From Pollenia angustigena (taxonomy: Eukaryota; Arthropoda; Insecta; Diptera; Polleniidae), in contig OV884060.1 in NCBI GenBank assembly GCA_930367215.1, positions 209,563,253-209,627,252 on the forward strand: DNA of 64,000 bases, written 5' to 3'. The notes below the pieces were generated by a model that made no database searches, was not told where the DNA came from, and worked only from the letters and a program-made list of their open reading frames with translations. A program made the translations under genes and the position numbers. Positions 23,330 to 33,914 of the stretch are shown here, in pieces. The first letter of the stretch is position 1. Each line of letters starts with the position of its first letter.

Positions 23330-23880
23330 AATTCATCTATTTTTTTCTTATTTTTTCCTTCGAAGTGGATCGATTTGGCGAGGGACCAAACTCCGGTTCA
23401 TATTTTATCTTCAACGTGAGATAATTTAATTTTGTAGGTTCAATATAAAAAATACCAATTGAAAAACAAAAAAGTATCAAAAAGTCTCCTTTATATATTG
23501 TCATCCACTCAGGACGTTGCAAGTTTTATTTTATGTTTCTATGTCTCATATTAACGAAAATGAATTAAAGTATCAGCTGTTAAACGGAAAAGTAACAAAA
23601 CGCTCCCCTTACATATTCTTATTCACCCAGTTTAATGCATTGTTTTATCTGTATAGGTCGAATATTATTGAAAATTCAAAAAAATCCAGATGAAAAACAA
23701 AAAGTACCAACATTTTGTATCTTATAGTTTAACATTCACTCCGGATCCTACACCTATAATATTATGTTTCTAAGTTCAATTATATAAAAAAATTTAAAAA
23801 TTATCACATGAAGCACAGACAAGTAAAAAAAGAAATTTAGTTTCCAGTATTTCCCCTTTTTTCTTTACATAAAGGTTCAC
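23330..23880 (-). repeat. GGTACTTTTT tandem array (locus 2, reversed)
   Basis: About four diverged ~118-bp units of the 15110-16400 family on the minus strand (AAAAAGTATCAAAAAGTCTC, AACAAAAAGTACCAACATT). Boundaries are approximate. Confidence 0.6.
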
Positions 23881-23883
23881 AGA

Positions 23884-24000
23884 AAAAAATTTTGCACCAG
23901 TAAACGCATTAATAAAAAAAAAAAAAAAAAAAAAACAATAAAATCAGTTTTAATTAAAAATTTAATCAAGTGAATTAAACGTTTAATTATGTGAATTAAA
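23884..24000. mobile_element. Fragment of a CACAGAAAAAATT-ended MITE
   Basis: CACAGAAAAAAATTTTGCAC followed by CAATAAAATCAGTTTTAATT and AGTGAATTAAACGTTTAATT matches the right end of the MITE at 48096-48471 (complement). It contains a run of about 22 A at 23913-23934. Confidence 0.5.
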
Positions 24001-24009
24001 CGTTTAAAT

Positions 24010-24945
24010 CATAACGTCCAGTGACGTTATGACACTCCAAAAAGTGTCATAGTGTCCATGGACATTATGACACTTTCAAAAGTGTCATAACGTCCATGGA
24101 CACTATGACACTTTGCAAATGGACATTATGACACTTTTAAAAGTGTCATTAGGTCCATAATTACTAAAGAAGTTAAATACAAAAAAATGATCTGCATACA
24201 CGCAGAGCAAAACATGTTTCATTATGGTCCCAACCAACAAGGCTATTTTTAAAGAAACTAATTTAACCATAATATGGTTGTCGGTGACAATGATTTGGTT
24301 AAATGAAACATAATATGGTAAAAAAATTTTTAAAAATTGTTTTGCGGTTGTTTTCTGGGTGTATATATTGAATATATAACGAATACACTTTTGGGTGCAA
24401 GGATTTTCTCCTCTATGCTATAACAAATACCGGCTTCGCTAACTAAAGTTTCTCTGCACAGCCGGCCTTTGGCCGGGCGCAAGGATTTTCTCCTCTATGG
24501 TATAACAAACACCGGCTTCGCTAACTAAAGCTTTTCTGCATAGTCGGCTTTCGTTCGGAAACAAGGCAGATTTTAGAAGCTTTACTTAGCGAAGCCGATG
24601 TTTGTTATACCATAGAGGAGAAAATCCTTGCGTCCGGCCGAAGGCCGGCTGTGCAGAGAAGCTTTAGTTAGCGAAGCCGGTATTTGTTATACCATAGAGA
24701 AGAAAATCCTTACGCCGGGCCGAAGGCCGGCTATGATCCCAAATTTGTTTACATTCTTGATTGTAAGAATTTTTGGCATTATATTTACTTATTTTGATAT
24801 TTCAAAACAAATTTTACACATTTTAATATTTTTCATTATAAGTTAAGTTGTGGACATTATGACACTTTGCAAAGTGTCATAACGTCCGCGGACGCTATGA
24901 CATTTCTTTGATGGACGTTATGACACTATGACACTGGACGTTATG
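24010..24945. mobile_element. Palindrome-rich element with ATAACGTCCAGTG ends
   Basis: Both ends read ATAACGTCCAGTG inward. Directly inside are stacked palindromes built from GGACATTATGACACTTT and its complement (24035-24160 and 24850-24925). The centre holds the 82-bp GC-rich array (24395-24735) and a small block with ACACGCAGAGCAAAAC. No coding. Class uncertain. Confidence 0.55.
24395..24735. repeat. 82-bp GC-rich palindromic array (copy 1 of 3)
   Basis: Units of about 82 bp with GGCCGGGCGCAAGGATTTTC, CTATGGTATAACAAA, GGCTTCGCTAACTAAAGC and CTGCATAG run one way to about 24560 and then in reverse complement. GC content is far above the surroundings. Related arrays at 28250-28690 and 37515-37740. 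Confidence 0.75.
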
Positions 24946-25295
24946 ACATGCCACCGATTGAAACATAAGATTTATATAGTCGAAATATTCGAAACCCGGT
25001 TTCTGAAGAATGTCGAATAATCGATCACCCTAATTTTTTATTATTTAATAATTGAAACAAAATTTTTTTATGTATTTTGCATTTGTGTTAGTAGCAATTT
25101 TGAACGCTTGTAACGCTGAAATTATTGAACAGATTTTAATAAAATATATATTGTGCACTTCTTTGAGTAAATACCTCTCAAATGGTGTATATTTTATTCA
25201 AATCGGTTGACAAACAGAGGAGGAAATTATTCTTAACTGTTTTGCCTTAGCCGATTTATATACAGAAGATTTCATTAAATTATTTTTATGACGAA

Positions 25296-25480
25296 AGGAA
25301 TTTTACAACATGAATTGAATTAAAATTTATTTCTAATTTTCCATTCTTGACTGCCGCGGGAATCGAACCCACGTTCACGGACATGTTGATTTGGCATGTT
25401 TCGATAGTAACCACACTATCTCCTCAGAAATCTTTGACGCTTAACACTCACCGCCATTGACGACGGCTGGCAGTCAATAG
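25296..25480 (-). repeat. tRNA-derived SINE-like repeat, family 1 (reverse copy)
   Basis: On the minus strand there is an A-box-like GAGATAGTGTGGTTAC, then GGGTTCGATTCCCGC, a perfect pol III B box (25359-25369 on plus), then GTCAAGAATGGAAAATTAG and the shared 3' region ending in AAATTCCTTTC. It lacks a foldable tRNA body. Forms an inverted pair with 25845-26010. Confidence 0.65.
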
Positions 25481-25844
25481 TCAAACATCAATTTTTAAGC
25501 CAAATGGTATTTTAACTTTGGTAGATTGAAATTTGTTTTTGAATATTTATCTATTTTTAATTGATTTATATGTTCTTCTTTACTTCTGTCTGTCTTACTT
25601 TTTGTCAACAATTCTTCTTGGAGTCTTCTAATAACATATTTAGATATTTGTTCAATAAGTGTAGATAAAATATTTAAAATCGGGCTTAAATTAAGAATTC
25701 TGGAAAATATGAATAGTTTTATAATATTTAATATCAATTAATTTTTTTTTTCAAACTGTCGCTAACGATCATTTCGCGAAAAGGGATCGATGTAATTCTC
25801 TAGAAAGCTGGAGAACGACAATGGTATAAATTTAACAGCCCGGC

Positions 25845-26010
25845 ACCGGAGGAGATCGAGTGGTAGCGATCGAAATATGTCAGGGTAACCAGCCGCCTGG
25901 GTTCGAATCTCAGGTCAGTCAAGAATGAATGATTATCAATAACAATTTTAATTAATTTTCATGTTGTAAAATTCCTTTCTTCATAAAAATAATTTGATGA
26001 AAATTAAATT
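25845..26010 (+). repeat. tRNA-derived SINE-like repeat, family 1 (forward copy)
   Basis: A box AGATCGAGTGGTAGCG at about 25851, B box GGTTCGAATCT at 25900-25910, then GTCAAGAATGAATGATTATC and the conserved tail TTCATGTTGTAAAATTCCTT. The A-box wording resembles tRNA-Ser/Leu type genes (GCCGAGTGG); the tRNA of origin is not established. Confidence 0.7.
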
Positions 26011-26277
26011 TGATGAACTTAAGCCTGATTAAAAATATTGAAAATTTGGATTAAAACTAGCAATAAACCAGTTCTTAGAATTTTTTGTTGTTAGTATTTT
26101 GTTCTTAGTATTTATTGTTTTTATCATCATCCCTAATGTCTTCGAGTTTATGTCTTTGTGTTCAGAACAAGGGGTTGTAGTGGCCGAAGTAGGAGTAATT
26201 TCAGTTTGAAAAGGCAAAAGGGACCTTCTCACTCATCGGAGGGTTAACCTAAATAAATATATAAAACTAACAACAAG

Positions 26278-26640
26278 AAAGAAAGTATAGTCGGTCAAGC
26301 CCGACCATATGATACCCTACACCACAGTATTTAAAAACACATCATGCTTATGTGTCCATATAAATATGGATTTATCTATGTTTATAAACTTCATGAAAAA
26401 CGGTTTGAAAGTTTGTGAGAGGCAGAAATTGCCGCCTACCTCCCCTTCTGTTTCTATTTTTGAAAAACTGTATAGCTTATATGGATCTATCTGTGTCTTA
26501 AATTTCATTAAAATCGGTTTAAGAGGCAGAAATTGCCCCTATCTCCCTTAGTGGTCCTATTTTTTAAAAAATGCATACCTTTTGTGTCCATATAGATATG
26601 GATCTCTCCACTATTGTGGTTTGGGTACAAAAATATTGTG
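26278..26640 (+). mobile_element. DINE-1-like element, internally shortened
   Basis: Head GTATAGTCGGTCAAGCCCGA with GATACCCTACACC, two GTGTCCATATANATATGG core units, then directly CTCTCCACTATTGTGG. The microsatellite and palindrome part present at 8994-9715 is missing. Confidence 0.7.
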
Positions 26641-26777
26641 TGTTTGTGTGTAAAGAAAATTTTGTTAAATATTTACACAAAACGGCTCTGTCGACAACCA
26701 CAATACAAGTGACTGATTTTGACATTTGCGGTCGCTTAATATTTCTTTTTTAAACAAATATACTTATTGCATTTTAA

Positions 26778-26796
26778 GGGGGGGGGGGGGGGGGGG
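26778..26796 (+). repeat. Run of 19 G
   Basis: An uninterrupted 19-G homopolymer in strongly AT-rich DNA. A run of about 13 G at about 37463 lies in an unrelated repeat. Homopolymer length may be affected by assembly error. Confidence 0.8.
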
Positions 26797-26933
26797 TAAC
26801 AGAGCGCATCGGGTTAAGGCAGTAAGTTATAAACAAATTCTTATCCCAGATAATCTCAAAAAATAAAAAATAAAAAATATGTATATTTAAAGCCGCTAGA
26901 TTGACCAAAAAATAGCTCAATTGCCATTATTTA

Positions 26934-27016
26934 TTAACAATAGCGGCCAACTTCACGATGAAACTTTCAAAATCGAATTTTGAAAGTTTCATAGTAAAAT
27001 TGGCCGCTATTGTTAA
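26934..27016. other. 83-nt hairpin, two 15-bp-plus stems with a symmetric internal loop
   Basis: TTAACAATAGCGGCCAA pairs with the complement at 27000-27016. After a 7/7 internal loop, ATGAAACTTTCAAAAT pairs with ATTTTGAAAGTTTCAT. Adjacent sequence (ACAAATTGTATGATGACAAT, CAACGCATGCCGCTTTTATT) has a diverged relative at about 44890-44960, so this is probably part of a dispersed repeat rather than a conserved RNA gene. Confidence 0.6.
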
Positions 27017-27949
27017 GGGATGCTTTTTACAAATTGTATGATGACAATTTTGACAACTAGACAACGCATGCCGCTTTTATTTAAGAACGACTATAAGTAA
27101 GAAAAAATAGTAACTCGGCTGTGCTTTCAATGCCACCTGAAAAATGAATTCGCCTTGTATATAAAATTTCAATAATAAAATAAATCAAATTTGTTAACAT
27201 GTTGGGTCGTTTAGAAAATTTTGCAGTGGTAACGCTGGTGCTAAGGAGAAAATAGTTTTTGAATGTTTAATTGAACAGAAACAATTTAAATGTTTTATTT
27301 TCCATTTGACCTCAAGGCTAAACGATGAAAAATTGCTAAATCAATTATTATTGATTCAAAAGATGTTTTATTTATTTTTCTCTCCTTTATTGAAACAAAC
27401 GAGTAGTGTGTGTGTGTGTGTCTATGTATGTGCCTGTGGCATGCTAAGTGCATGTTTAAAATACAATAAAAATTTTTCAAGTTTTTAAGATAAATTTTAG
27501 CTTAACGTTAAAAAGTGGCTGATACAATTTTTGTTTGATTTTTACTGAAATATAAAATAATAAAATTATTTGAAATCAAATTAAGTTCAAATTTATAGCT
27601 TTGATGCGACAAAGGGCACTGCTACACGTTCAATGAATACCGTGATATTTCTAGTATCACGATATTTATTGAACGTGTAGTAGAGTTGTCAACCTATTAA
27701 GAATAATTCGATTAATCGATCAAACAAAAACAAACTCTTGTTCGAATAATTTTAAAATGGCGATTTTCGAATAACGAATAAATCGATTAAATTACGTCGA
27801 TTAATCGAACAATTTTTTATTATTAAAAAATAAATTAATAAAAGACTAATAAGAAATAAAACCTTAGAATTTGATTTATTCTCATACGTTTTTAGCGATT
27901 TTATACAAAATGTAGAAAAAATAAAAAAAAATTGTTGCTTTGGTGCCGT

Positions 27950-28130
27950 GTAATAAAGCCATAGGAAATAAAGCCATATGGCCTTATTTCTCAATGAATT
28001 AAGAAAAAAGCCATATGGCTTTATTACCACCATCCAAGTGCAATAACACCATAATCGCTTAATAACCAAAGTGGAAATAACGCCATAAGAGTGTAATTGT
28101 TATGGTTCCAAATTTCTAAAAGAAAGAGTT
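27950..28130. repeat. AAAGCCATATGGC repeat
   Basis: ATAAAGCCATATGGCC and complement, then CCATCCAAGTGCAATAACAC and ATCGCTTAATAACCAAAGTG, matching 37240-37410. It precedes a GC-rich 82-bp array here as it does there. Confidence 0.65.
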
Positions 28131-28249
28131 GCCATTGTCAAATGTTGAAAAAATATGGTACAGTAGGTGGAAGGGGGAGGGGAGGGAGCGCGTCCGGCGG
28201 GCGATCGTGGCGCATGCGTCCGGCCCGCCACAAGATGTTTACAAACTCC

Positions 28250-28690
28250 AAAGCATAGCCGGCCTTCGGCCGGGCGCAAGGATTTTTTCCTCTATGGTAT
28301 AACAAATACCTGCTTCGCTAACTAAAGCTTCTCTGCATAGCCGACCTTCGGCCGGGCGCAAGGATTTTCTCCTCTATGGTAAAACAAATACCTGCATCGC
28401 TAACTAAAGCTTCTCTGCATAGTCGGCCTTCGTTGGAAAACAAGGCAGATTTTAGAACCTTTACATAGTGAAACCGGTACTTGTTATCCCATAAAGTAGA
28501 AAATTCTTGCGCCCGGCCCAAGACCGGCTATGAATAGAAGCTTTAGTTAGCGAAGCTGGTATTTGTTATACCATAGAGGAGAAAATCCTTGCGCCCGGCC
28601 GAAGGCCGGCTATGCAGAGAAGCTTTAGTTAGCGAAGCAGGTATTTGTTATACCATAGAGGAAAAAATCCTTGCGCCCAAAAGTGTTTTC
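28250..28690. repeat. 82-bp GC-rich palindromic array (copy 2 of 3)
   Basis: TTCGGCCGGGCGCAAGG at 28265 and 28347 gives the 82-bp period. Units invert around about 28440. Just upstream is a 45-bp GC-rich block (GCGCGTCCGGCGGGCGATCG) unusual for this genome. Confidence 0.75.
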
Positions 28691-28739
28691 GTTATATTTT
28701 TAATATAACTAATTTTAAATAAATAAGAATTATATTTTT

Positions 28740-29395
28740 TTAATCCAAATTTTTATAATTAGGCTTAAGTTCATCAAATTTAATTTTCATTAAATTATTT
28801 TTATGAAGAAAGGAATTTTACAAACATGAAAATTAATTAAAATTGTTATTGATAATCTTTCATTCTTGACGTGGCTGGGGCTCGAACCCCGGCCGGCAGG
28901 TTACCATGACATGTTTCGATCGCAACCACTCGATCTCCTCAGATGGATTTGCCGTCTTACACTCGCAGCCATCGACGACCGCTGACGTCAATAGTCAAAC
29001 ATCAATCCTTAAACCAAATTGTATTTTAACCTTTGGTAGATCGAAATTTGCTTTTCTGAATGATTATCCATTTTTAATTGATTTTACGTGTTTTTTTTCC
29101 TTTGCTTCTGTTTTCTCGTACTTTTGTCAAGAATTCTTCTTGAAGTCGAAGGTACATTTGTTTTGTTTTTTCATTTTTGTCGTTCTTTTTTCTGTTGACC
29201 TTTTTTCAGCACAACTTGAAGGACAAATGAATACATAGAGCTCGTGCCTTAGCTTTAACAATAATCAGTATTGTGGTTATTTTGTTGAACTATTTATGGT
29301 TTTTAATCCAAATTTTTAACATTTTTAATTAGGCTTAAGTTCATGAAATTCAATTTTCATTAAATTATTTTTATGAAGAAAGGAATTTTACAAAC
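28740..29395 (-). repeat. tRNA-derived SINE-like repeat, family 1, with duplicated tail
   Basis: Minus-strand A-box-like GAGATCGAGTGGTTGCGATC and B box GGGTTCGAGCCCC (28877-28889 on plus), then GTCAAGAATGAAAGATTATC. The ~150-bp tail region (AAATTCCTTTCTTCATAAAA, TTAAGCCTAATTA) occurs on both sides of the body, as at 36390-37126, suggesting a partial tandem dimer. Confidence 0.65.
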
Positions 29396-29621
29396 ATATT
29401 AATTATGGAATTGTGAAATTTACGAATTATTTAAGGGGTACTTACATGGTGACCGATTCTATATTATACTCAGTTTGAGGTATGTTCAGAAGATTCGATG
29501 TGGTTAATCAAGTGCTTAAGTTGTAATCATGTCAATTTGAAGTGATTAACAAATAATGTGATTAGAGCTTAATCACGCTTGAGTTGCTAAACGCGTTTAA
29601 AGTGTGAACATAGCATAAGTG

Positions 29622-29916
29622 TCACAATATTACAATAGAAAACGATGTAGTAGAAGATAATCCAACGACATCAAAATATGCCAAACTTCTTCCAATGGAA
29701 AAATACATACAGAGAGACAGCGGTTGTTTTATAGAAGAAGTTATACGCAGAAGTTTGGCTGAAGATGGAAGGTCTGCAAACGCCTTTCGAAAATCCAAAG
29801 TTGTATCGGATTATTTAAGAATTAAGGATTTTACGATTCATTTAAGTAATACAACGATATGGAGCTTAGATGAAAAGTTGTACGCATCAAAAAAAAAAAA
29901 AAAAAAAAAGTCATAG
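29622..29916 (+). pseudogene. Protein-like relic inside hAT element (possible transposase fragment)
   Basis: About 97 codons open (through NDVVEDNPTTSKYAKLLPM, FIEEVIRRSLAEDG, VVSDYLRIKDF, WSLDEKLYA), then a 20-A run encoding lysines and a stop. Composition looks like a real globular protein, not noise. I do not recognise the family. Its position within hAT-type termini makes a degraded transposase N-terminus the simplest guess, at low confidence. The A run could also mark a retroposed insertion. Confidence 0.35.
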
Positions 29917-30357
29917 TCGATTTGAGAAAACATAAAGAAGAAAATGGAAGATTTTCCATAGTTGTAAATTAACGGACGGATGTATCTTATTAAAAATATT
30001 TAATTGTTTTTATTCATTATTCTCATCGATTAATCGAATAATTTTTCAGATTTAATCGTTAGATCGAACGAACAAAAACAATTATTTGAATTATTCGAAC
30101 AAAGCTGAAAGGCGAATAATTGACAACTCTAATGTGTAGCATGCAATATTGATGGATTGCTATCCATATCGCAGAATGGCCTAAGATATGAAATCCAGAT
30201 CGCGGATCGTGGATCGCGTGATAAATATTGAACGTGTAGCATTTTCATGATATTAAATCATGATACGACAGTAAAAAGTATCAATAAAAAGAAAATACGC
30301 AGTGGAAAAAATTAAACAAATGAAAATTGTGGTCGGGATTGTAAGAAAAGATAAACT

Positions 30358-30600
30358 CACTGTTTATTGTTGTTTAAGCTTTGATATTGCAAAAAGTAAA
30401 ACTGGGGCTTATAATTCTTATTTGCTTAACAGTTTTATTTGTATAATATCTTTAGTTTTTCTAAAATCTTTGGATGAAGTTTCCTGACGATCTGGCCTAA
30501 GCAACCAGTGAAATGCGCATGGGAATAGCTTATCCCATCAACAATTAACTTCAGTTTGTCAATAGTATGAAATGGGAATTTAGCACATTATAACGAAACC
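30358..30600 (+). repeat. Dispersed ~200-270-bp repeat (copy 2 of 4)
   Basis: Same blocks as 9780-9990 plus an extra 5' part (TGTTTAAGCTTTGATATTGC) shared with 46880-47140. Lies within the outer element 27614-31738. Confidence 0.65.
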
Positions 30601-30610
30601 TTGATAATTA

Positions 30611-30853
30611 GGCCCTAAATTTGTAAAACGCAAACGCAATGCCAAAAAAGCATTGAAAGCAAAAACAATGTTAAAAATTTGTCAAAATTTTGTTGTTGCT
30701 TTCTACAGAAATACATATTGCGTTTTAAAATTATCAACGCCACAAGATACATTTCTATAGAAAACAACAACAAAATTATGAAATATTTTTGATTTTGTTT
30801 TTGCTTTCAATATAATTTTTGGCGTTGTGTTTGCGTTTTACAAATTTAGGGCC
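30611..30853. mobile_element. MITE, GGCCCTAAATTTG termini, TTA duplication (copy 2)
   Basis: Same ends as 6478-6751, flanked by TTA at 30608-30610 and 30854-30856. 243 bp. The shared interior GAAAGCAAAAACAA and TTTTGTTGTTGCTTTCTA confirm family membership. Confidence 0.8.
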
Positions 30854-31119
30854 TTAATTTTTGAATCCCAAGAAAAACTTTGAATAGTAAAACAATTGAC
30901 AAAATTTTTGTATTTTTTCCAATCCTGCTGCAAAAACGTTTTGCTCCACATTTTTCATTTCACTTTTTTCTTCAATGAAAAAGCAAGCAAAATAGCTAAA
31001 CAGGCTTTCAACATAAACACTGACGCGATAAATATTGAACATGAGGCATACGCTCGTGATCCATCAATATTTTAAAATGGATCGCGATCCAAATATCACG
31101 ATATTTATTGAACGTGTAG

Positions 31120-31722
31120 CAGAGATCAGCAATGAATCGTTTTTTCGCTACTCATACTGACTCATGCAATTGTAAGTATAAGTGCGTAGAAATCATTTAA
31201 ACTAAACTACTCTGATTCACTCATACTCACAAGAGAAATATTTATGAGTGCGACGTCGACATTATACGCATACTCATAAATGACCTCAGCTTGATTTATA
31301 ATTTCAAGAAAATACTTACAATACTCACAATGATTCAAATCATTATCTCATCCATTTACCGTTTAAACACAACAGAGAAAACACACAACTTAATAATCAG
31401 CGCTGCCAGATAAATTTGCCGAAAAATCGTCTACTTCATACATGTTACTTTAGTAAACTGTAACTGCCAAATCGTCACTTTGCTATTTCGGGGACAAATC
31501 TGGCAGCCTCGCATTTTGCTTCGCCTATACAATTTGAGTTGAGTAGATTCTAAATCAAACACTTCAAATGTTGTTAAGTATGAGTACGATGAATAAAATG
31601 AAACTTTTGAGTGAATATGAGTTTGAATCACATTGGAATAAGTATGAGTGCGTATAAGTACAAGAATTTATCAGTCATGATTTAGCTCTACTCACTTTTT
31701 CACTACTCATTGCTGATCTCTG
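31120..31722. mobile_element. hAT-like non-autonomous element, perfect ACGTGTAG duplication
   Basis: Ends CAGAGATCAGCAATGA at both sides (inverted), flanked by perfect ACGTGTAG at 31112-31119 and 31723-31730. 603 bp. Interior has repeated TGAGTATGAGTGCG-like motifs and no transposase. One of two hAT-like insertions in the same target motif of the outer element. Confidence 0.85.
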
Positions 31723-31749
31723 ACGTGTAGCAATGCCCAAAGGGATTAA

Positions 31750-31774
31750 AATATATATATATATATATATATAT
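31750..31774. repeat. (AT)n microsatellite
   Basis: About 12 AT dinucleotides directly beside the outer element's right end. Confidence 0.8.
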
Positions 31775-31779
31775 GGGCA

Positions 31780-32240
31780 TTTCCAAGAATGTCAACCACG
31801 ACTCAAAAATTAAAACGCTTGAAACTATTTTTCAAATATGGAAAAAAAAACACTCAAACGCGTTAGTTATTCAGGCTTATTATGAAAATGGGCGTTCAAA
31901 TCAAAATGCATATCGTGCATATCATCTTCAGTGACGAGGCACATTTTCACCTCAGTGGATTCACCAATAAGCAGAATTGTCGTATTTGGGCGAATGATAA
32001 GCCAGGAGTGAATGTCGAAAAACCAAAGCTCCCACAAAGAGTCACTGTTTGGTGCGGTTTATGGGCTGGCCGCCAAGATCATTTCACACCGTTGGACTTC
32101 TTTCTTTGGGGTTATTTGGGGTTAACGGCATAGAACCTCAATTATGCCTCAGCGTCATCGAAAATTTGGACCATCGGATGGAGGAGTGCCGCACATTGGT
32201 AAGAGCGGCATTAATTCATGTTTTTCATGTTTGCCGATTT
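31780..32240 (+). pseudogene. Tc1/mariner-type transposase relic with internal deletion
   Basis: The N-terminal remnant is broken (a stop after KYGKKNTQTR). The central part reads IFSDEAHFHLSGFTNKQNCR then IWANDKPGVNVEKPKLPQRV and TVWCGLWAG, containing the first catalytic aspartate of a DDE transposase. The reading then jumps to PLDFFLWGYLG, so about 60-100 residues including the second catalytic Asp are missing. Same family as 7290-8070 and 47160-47390. Confidence 0.8.
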
Positions 32241-32528
32241 TGATAATTTTTTGGTATTTTGTTGTCAGATATCTGAATATCATGGTTCCGAAATATAAGC
32301 CTGATATATTTATTATTTGTTTGGACAGACACGCTCAAAGTTCATATATGTTTGCTAGTTTAAAATGGCATGCAAATTTACTGTATGTTCAATCTTTTGG
32401 TACAATCACAGTAAACTTACCATTTGACTTTTTTGTATATTTTCGCAAATAGCAATTGTTAAAGATGAGATTTGCATTAAAACAAATTGGAAAAAATACC
32501 ATATAAAAAAATTTCGTAAAACAAAATA
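32241..32528. other. Intronic DNA
   Basis: Open frames of up to about 100 codons overlap the transposase tail and have no recognisable domain. No independent gene supported. Confidence 0.35.
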
Positions 32529-33445
32529 CAGGGTTTAAAATGCTATCGCCATATTAGCAAAAGCAGCCAAATTTTGCCTTTTTCCTATTAAAAAAAAAAT
32601 CAAAATTAAAAAGCCGACAAGTTCCACTGCTAAAAAAGCCCACACTTTTCAAAAGCAGCAGCAAAATAAACACACAAAATAATTGGCACTGGCTTTTTTC
32701 AGCTTTTGCTTTTTTAACAATTTGATGGAACTCACTTTTATGTTGTAGGAAAAAATAGGTAGGAAAAGGAATGAAGCAAACAGCTTATGTCAAACAGCCG
32801 CCAAATCAAAAACCAATGCATGCTAATAGCCGCAAAATAGGAGAAAAAAGCAGCAAAAAAGGTTGCAAAGGCACATGATTGCGAAAACAAACACAACAAG
32901 AATTTGTTATTTGTTTGGCGAGCAACAACAACATTACTGAAGAAAGGCAAAAATTTATTTTTCCTCATCACCTTGAAAAAAACCATGTTGCTTGTACACT
33001 GATCAGTATTTTTTCGTTGTAATCTGCCTTTTTGCAGAGCTAATAGCTCTGCTCAGACTGCTTTTAGCACACACTTCAGCTGCTTTTCATTTTATTGAAT
33101 CGGCTTTTTGTTATTACCAGCCAGAGAAGAATTTTTGTTCTTTGAATTTTAGATTTTTTTTTTTGGTTTGTCTTTTTTAACTAGCTCTTCTTTCAGGAAA
33201 AAGTAAAAAAGCAAAAGGCGAAATATTTTTTTTTAGCTTTTGCTTTTAATGTGGTTGTCCATTTTTGTCGCTGGCTGGTAAAAAAGCAGTTGTCAGAAAA
33301 TAAAAATATACAAAATAGGAGATTTGCTTTTTTGCACAAACGAAAAACAAAACATTGGCTATTGGAAAAAAAAATTACAAATTTCAATAGCAGTGGCAAA
33401 AGCAAAAATAAAAAGCATTCAGCTGATGGATGCTTTTAAACCCTG
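32529..33445. mobile_element. hAT-like element, CAGGGTTTAAAA ends, perfect ACAAAATA duplication
   Basis: The left end CAGGGTTTAAAATGCT and the right end CAGGGTTTAAAAGCAT (read inward) are flanked by identical ACAAAATA at 32521-32528 and 33446-33453. Interior (917 bp total) is rich in AAAAGCAGC and its complement and lacks a transposase. The perfect 8-bp duplication makes the hAT call firm. Confidence 0.85.
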
Positions 33446-33914
33446 ACAAAATATAAACAACATCAAAATTTCAATGCTCATCAACTTCAGTGGACTACAT
33501 CTTTTTAGCGCTGTGGAGCGCTACAGCAAAAGCTTGAAGTCTCAGCTAAAAGTTAAAAAAAATATTCAGCTGCTCCTACCTGTTTCTTTCCAAAAAAAAA
33601 AAACAGTGAAAACTATAAAATGATAAAGTAACAAAACATGAATTTTCGTTCATGCTTGCCATAATTATTTACTGTTTAAAATTATTACATAATGTAATGT
33701 ACATACTAGTCAATAGTGTTAATTGATATATATTTCATTGTTGAAAAAAGCATAAAAAGCATATTTTTATTTTTTACATTTTAATTGATTATTTGTATCA
33801 GGTATGCTGTCCGAGGAAGCTCAGGAAGCGAGGAAGAAAGACTAAAGAGCCTATAGATTACATCATTCGCGAAGAATTGGACGTGTAGCCACTAATGAAG
33901 ACGTATAAGAATTA
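33446..33914. other. Intronic DNA, no gene
   Basis: AT-rich with no clear boundaries. AGCGCTGTGGAGCGCT at about 33508 is a short palindrome. Confidence 0.4.

Larger units (their letters stand above)
27681..30131 (+). mobile_element. hAT-like transposon, 2.45 kb, TAGAGTTGTCAA ends
   Basis: Inverted ends TAGAGTTGTCAA, followed in both arms by ATTCGATTAATCGAT-rich subterminal repeats. Flanked by ACGTGTAG (27673-27680) and ATGTGTAG (30132-30139), an 8-bp duplication with one mismatch. Inside are a coding relic (29622-29916) and secondary insertions: the AAAGCC repeat, the 82-bp array and a SINE. TIR and duplication size indicate hAT. Confidence 0.75.
27614..31738. mobile_element. Outer repeat element with GGGCAYTGCTACACGT ends, carrying two hAT insertions
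   Basis: The left end GGGCACTGCTACACGTTCAA mirrors the right end GGGCATTGCTACACGTCA. Internally it repeats a palindromic motif CTACACGTTCAATAAATATC / GATATTTATTGAACGTGTAG several times (27620-27680, 30230, 31030, 31100). The hAT-like element 27681-30131 and the hAT-like element 31120-31722 both sit in ACGTGTAG of this motif. It also holds the MITE 30611-30853. Superfamily of the outer element unresolved. Confidence 0.6.

Noticed and set aside
28860..28990. Functional tRNA gene on the minus strand
   Set aside because: Same reasoning: repeated four times with the same flanks, no proper acceptor stem.
32144..32452. 102-codon open frame following the transposase relic
   Set aside because: It overlaps the out-of-frame tail of the transposase remnant and has no protein-family features.
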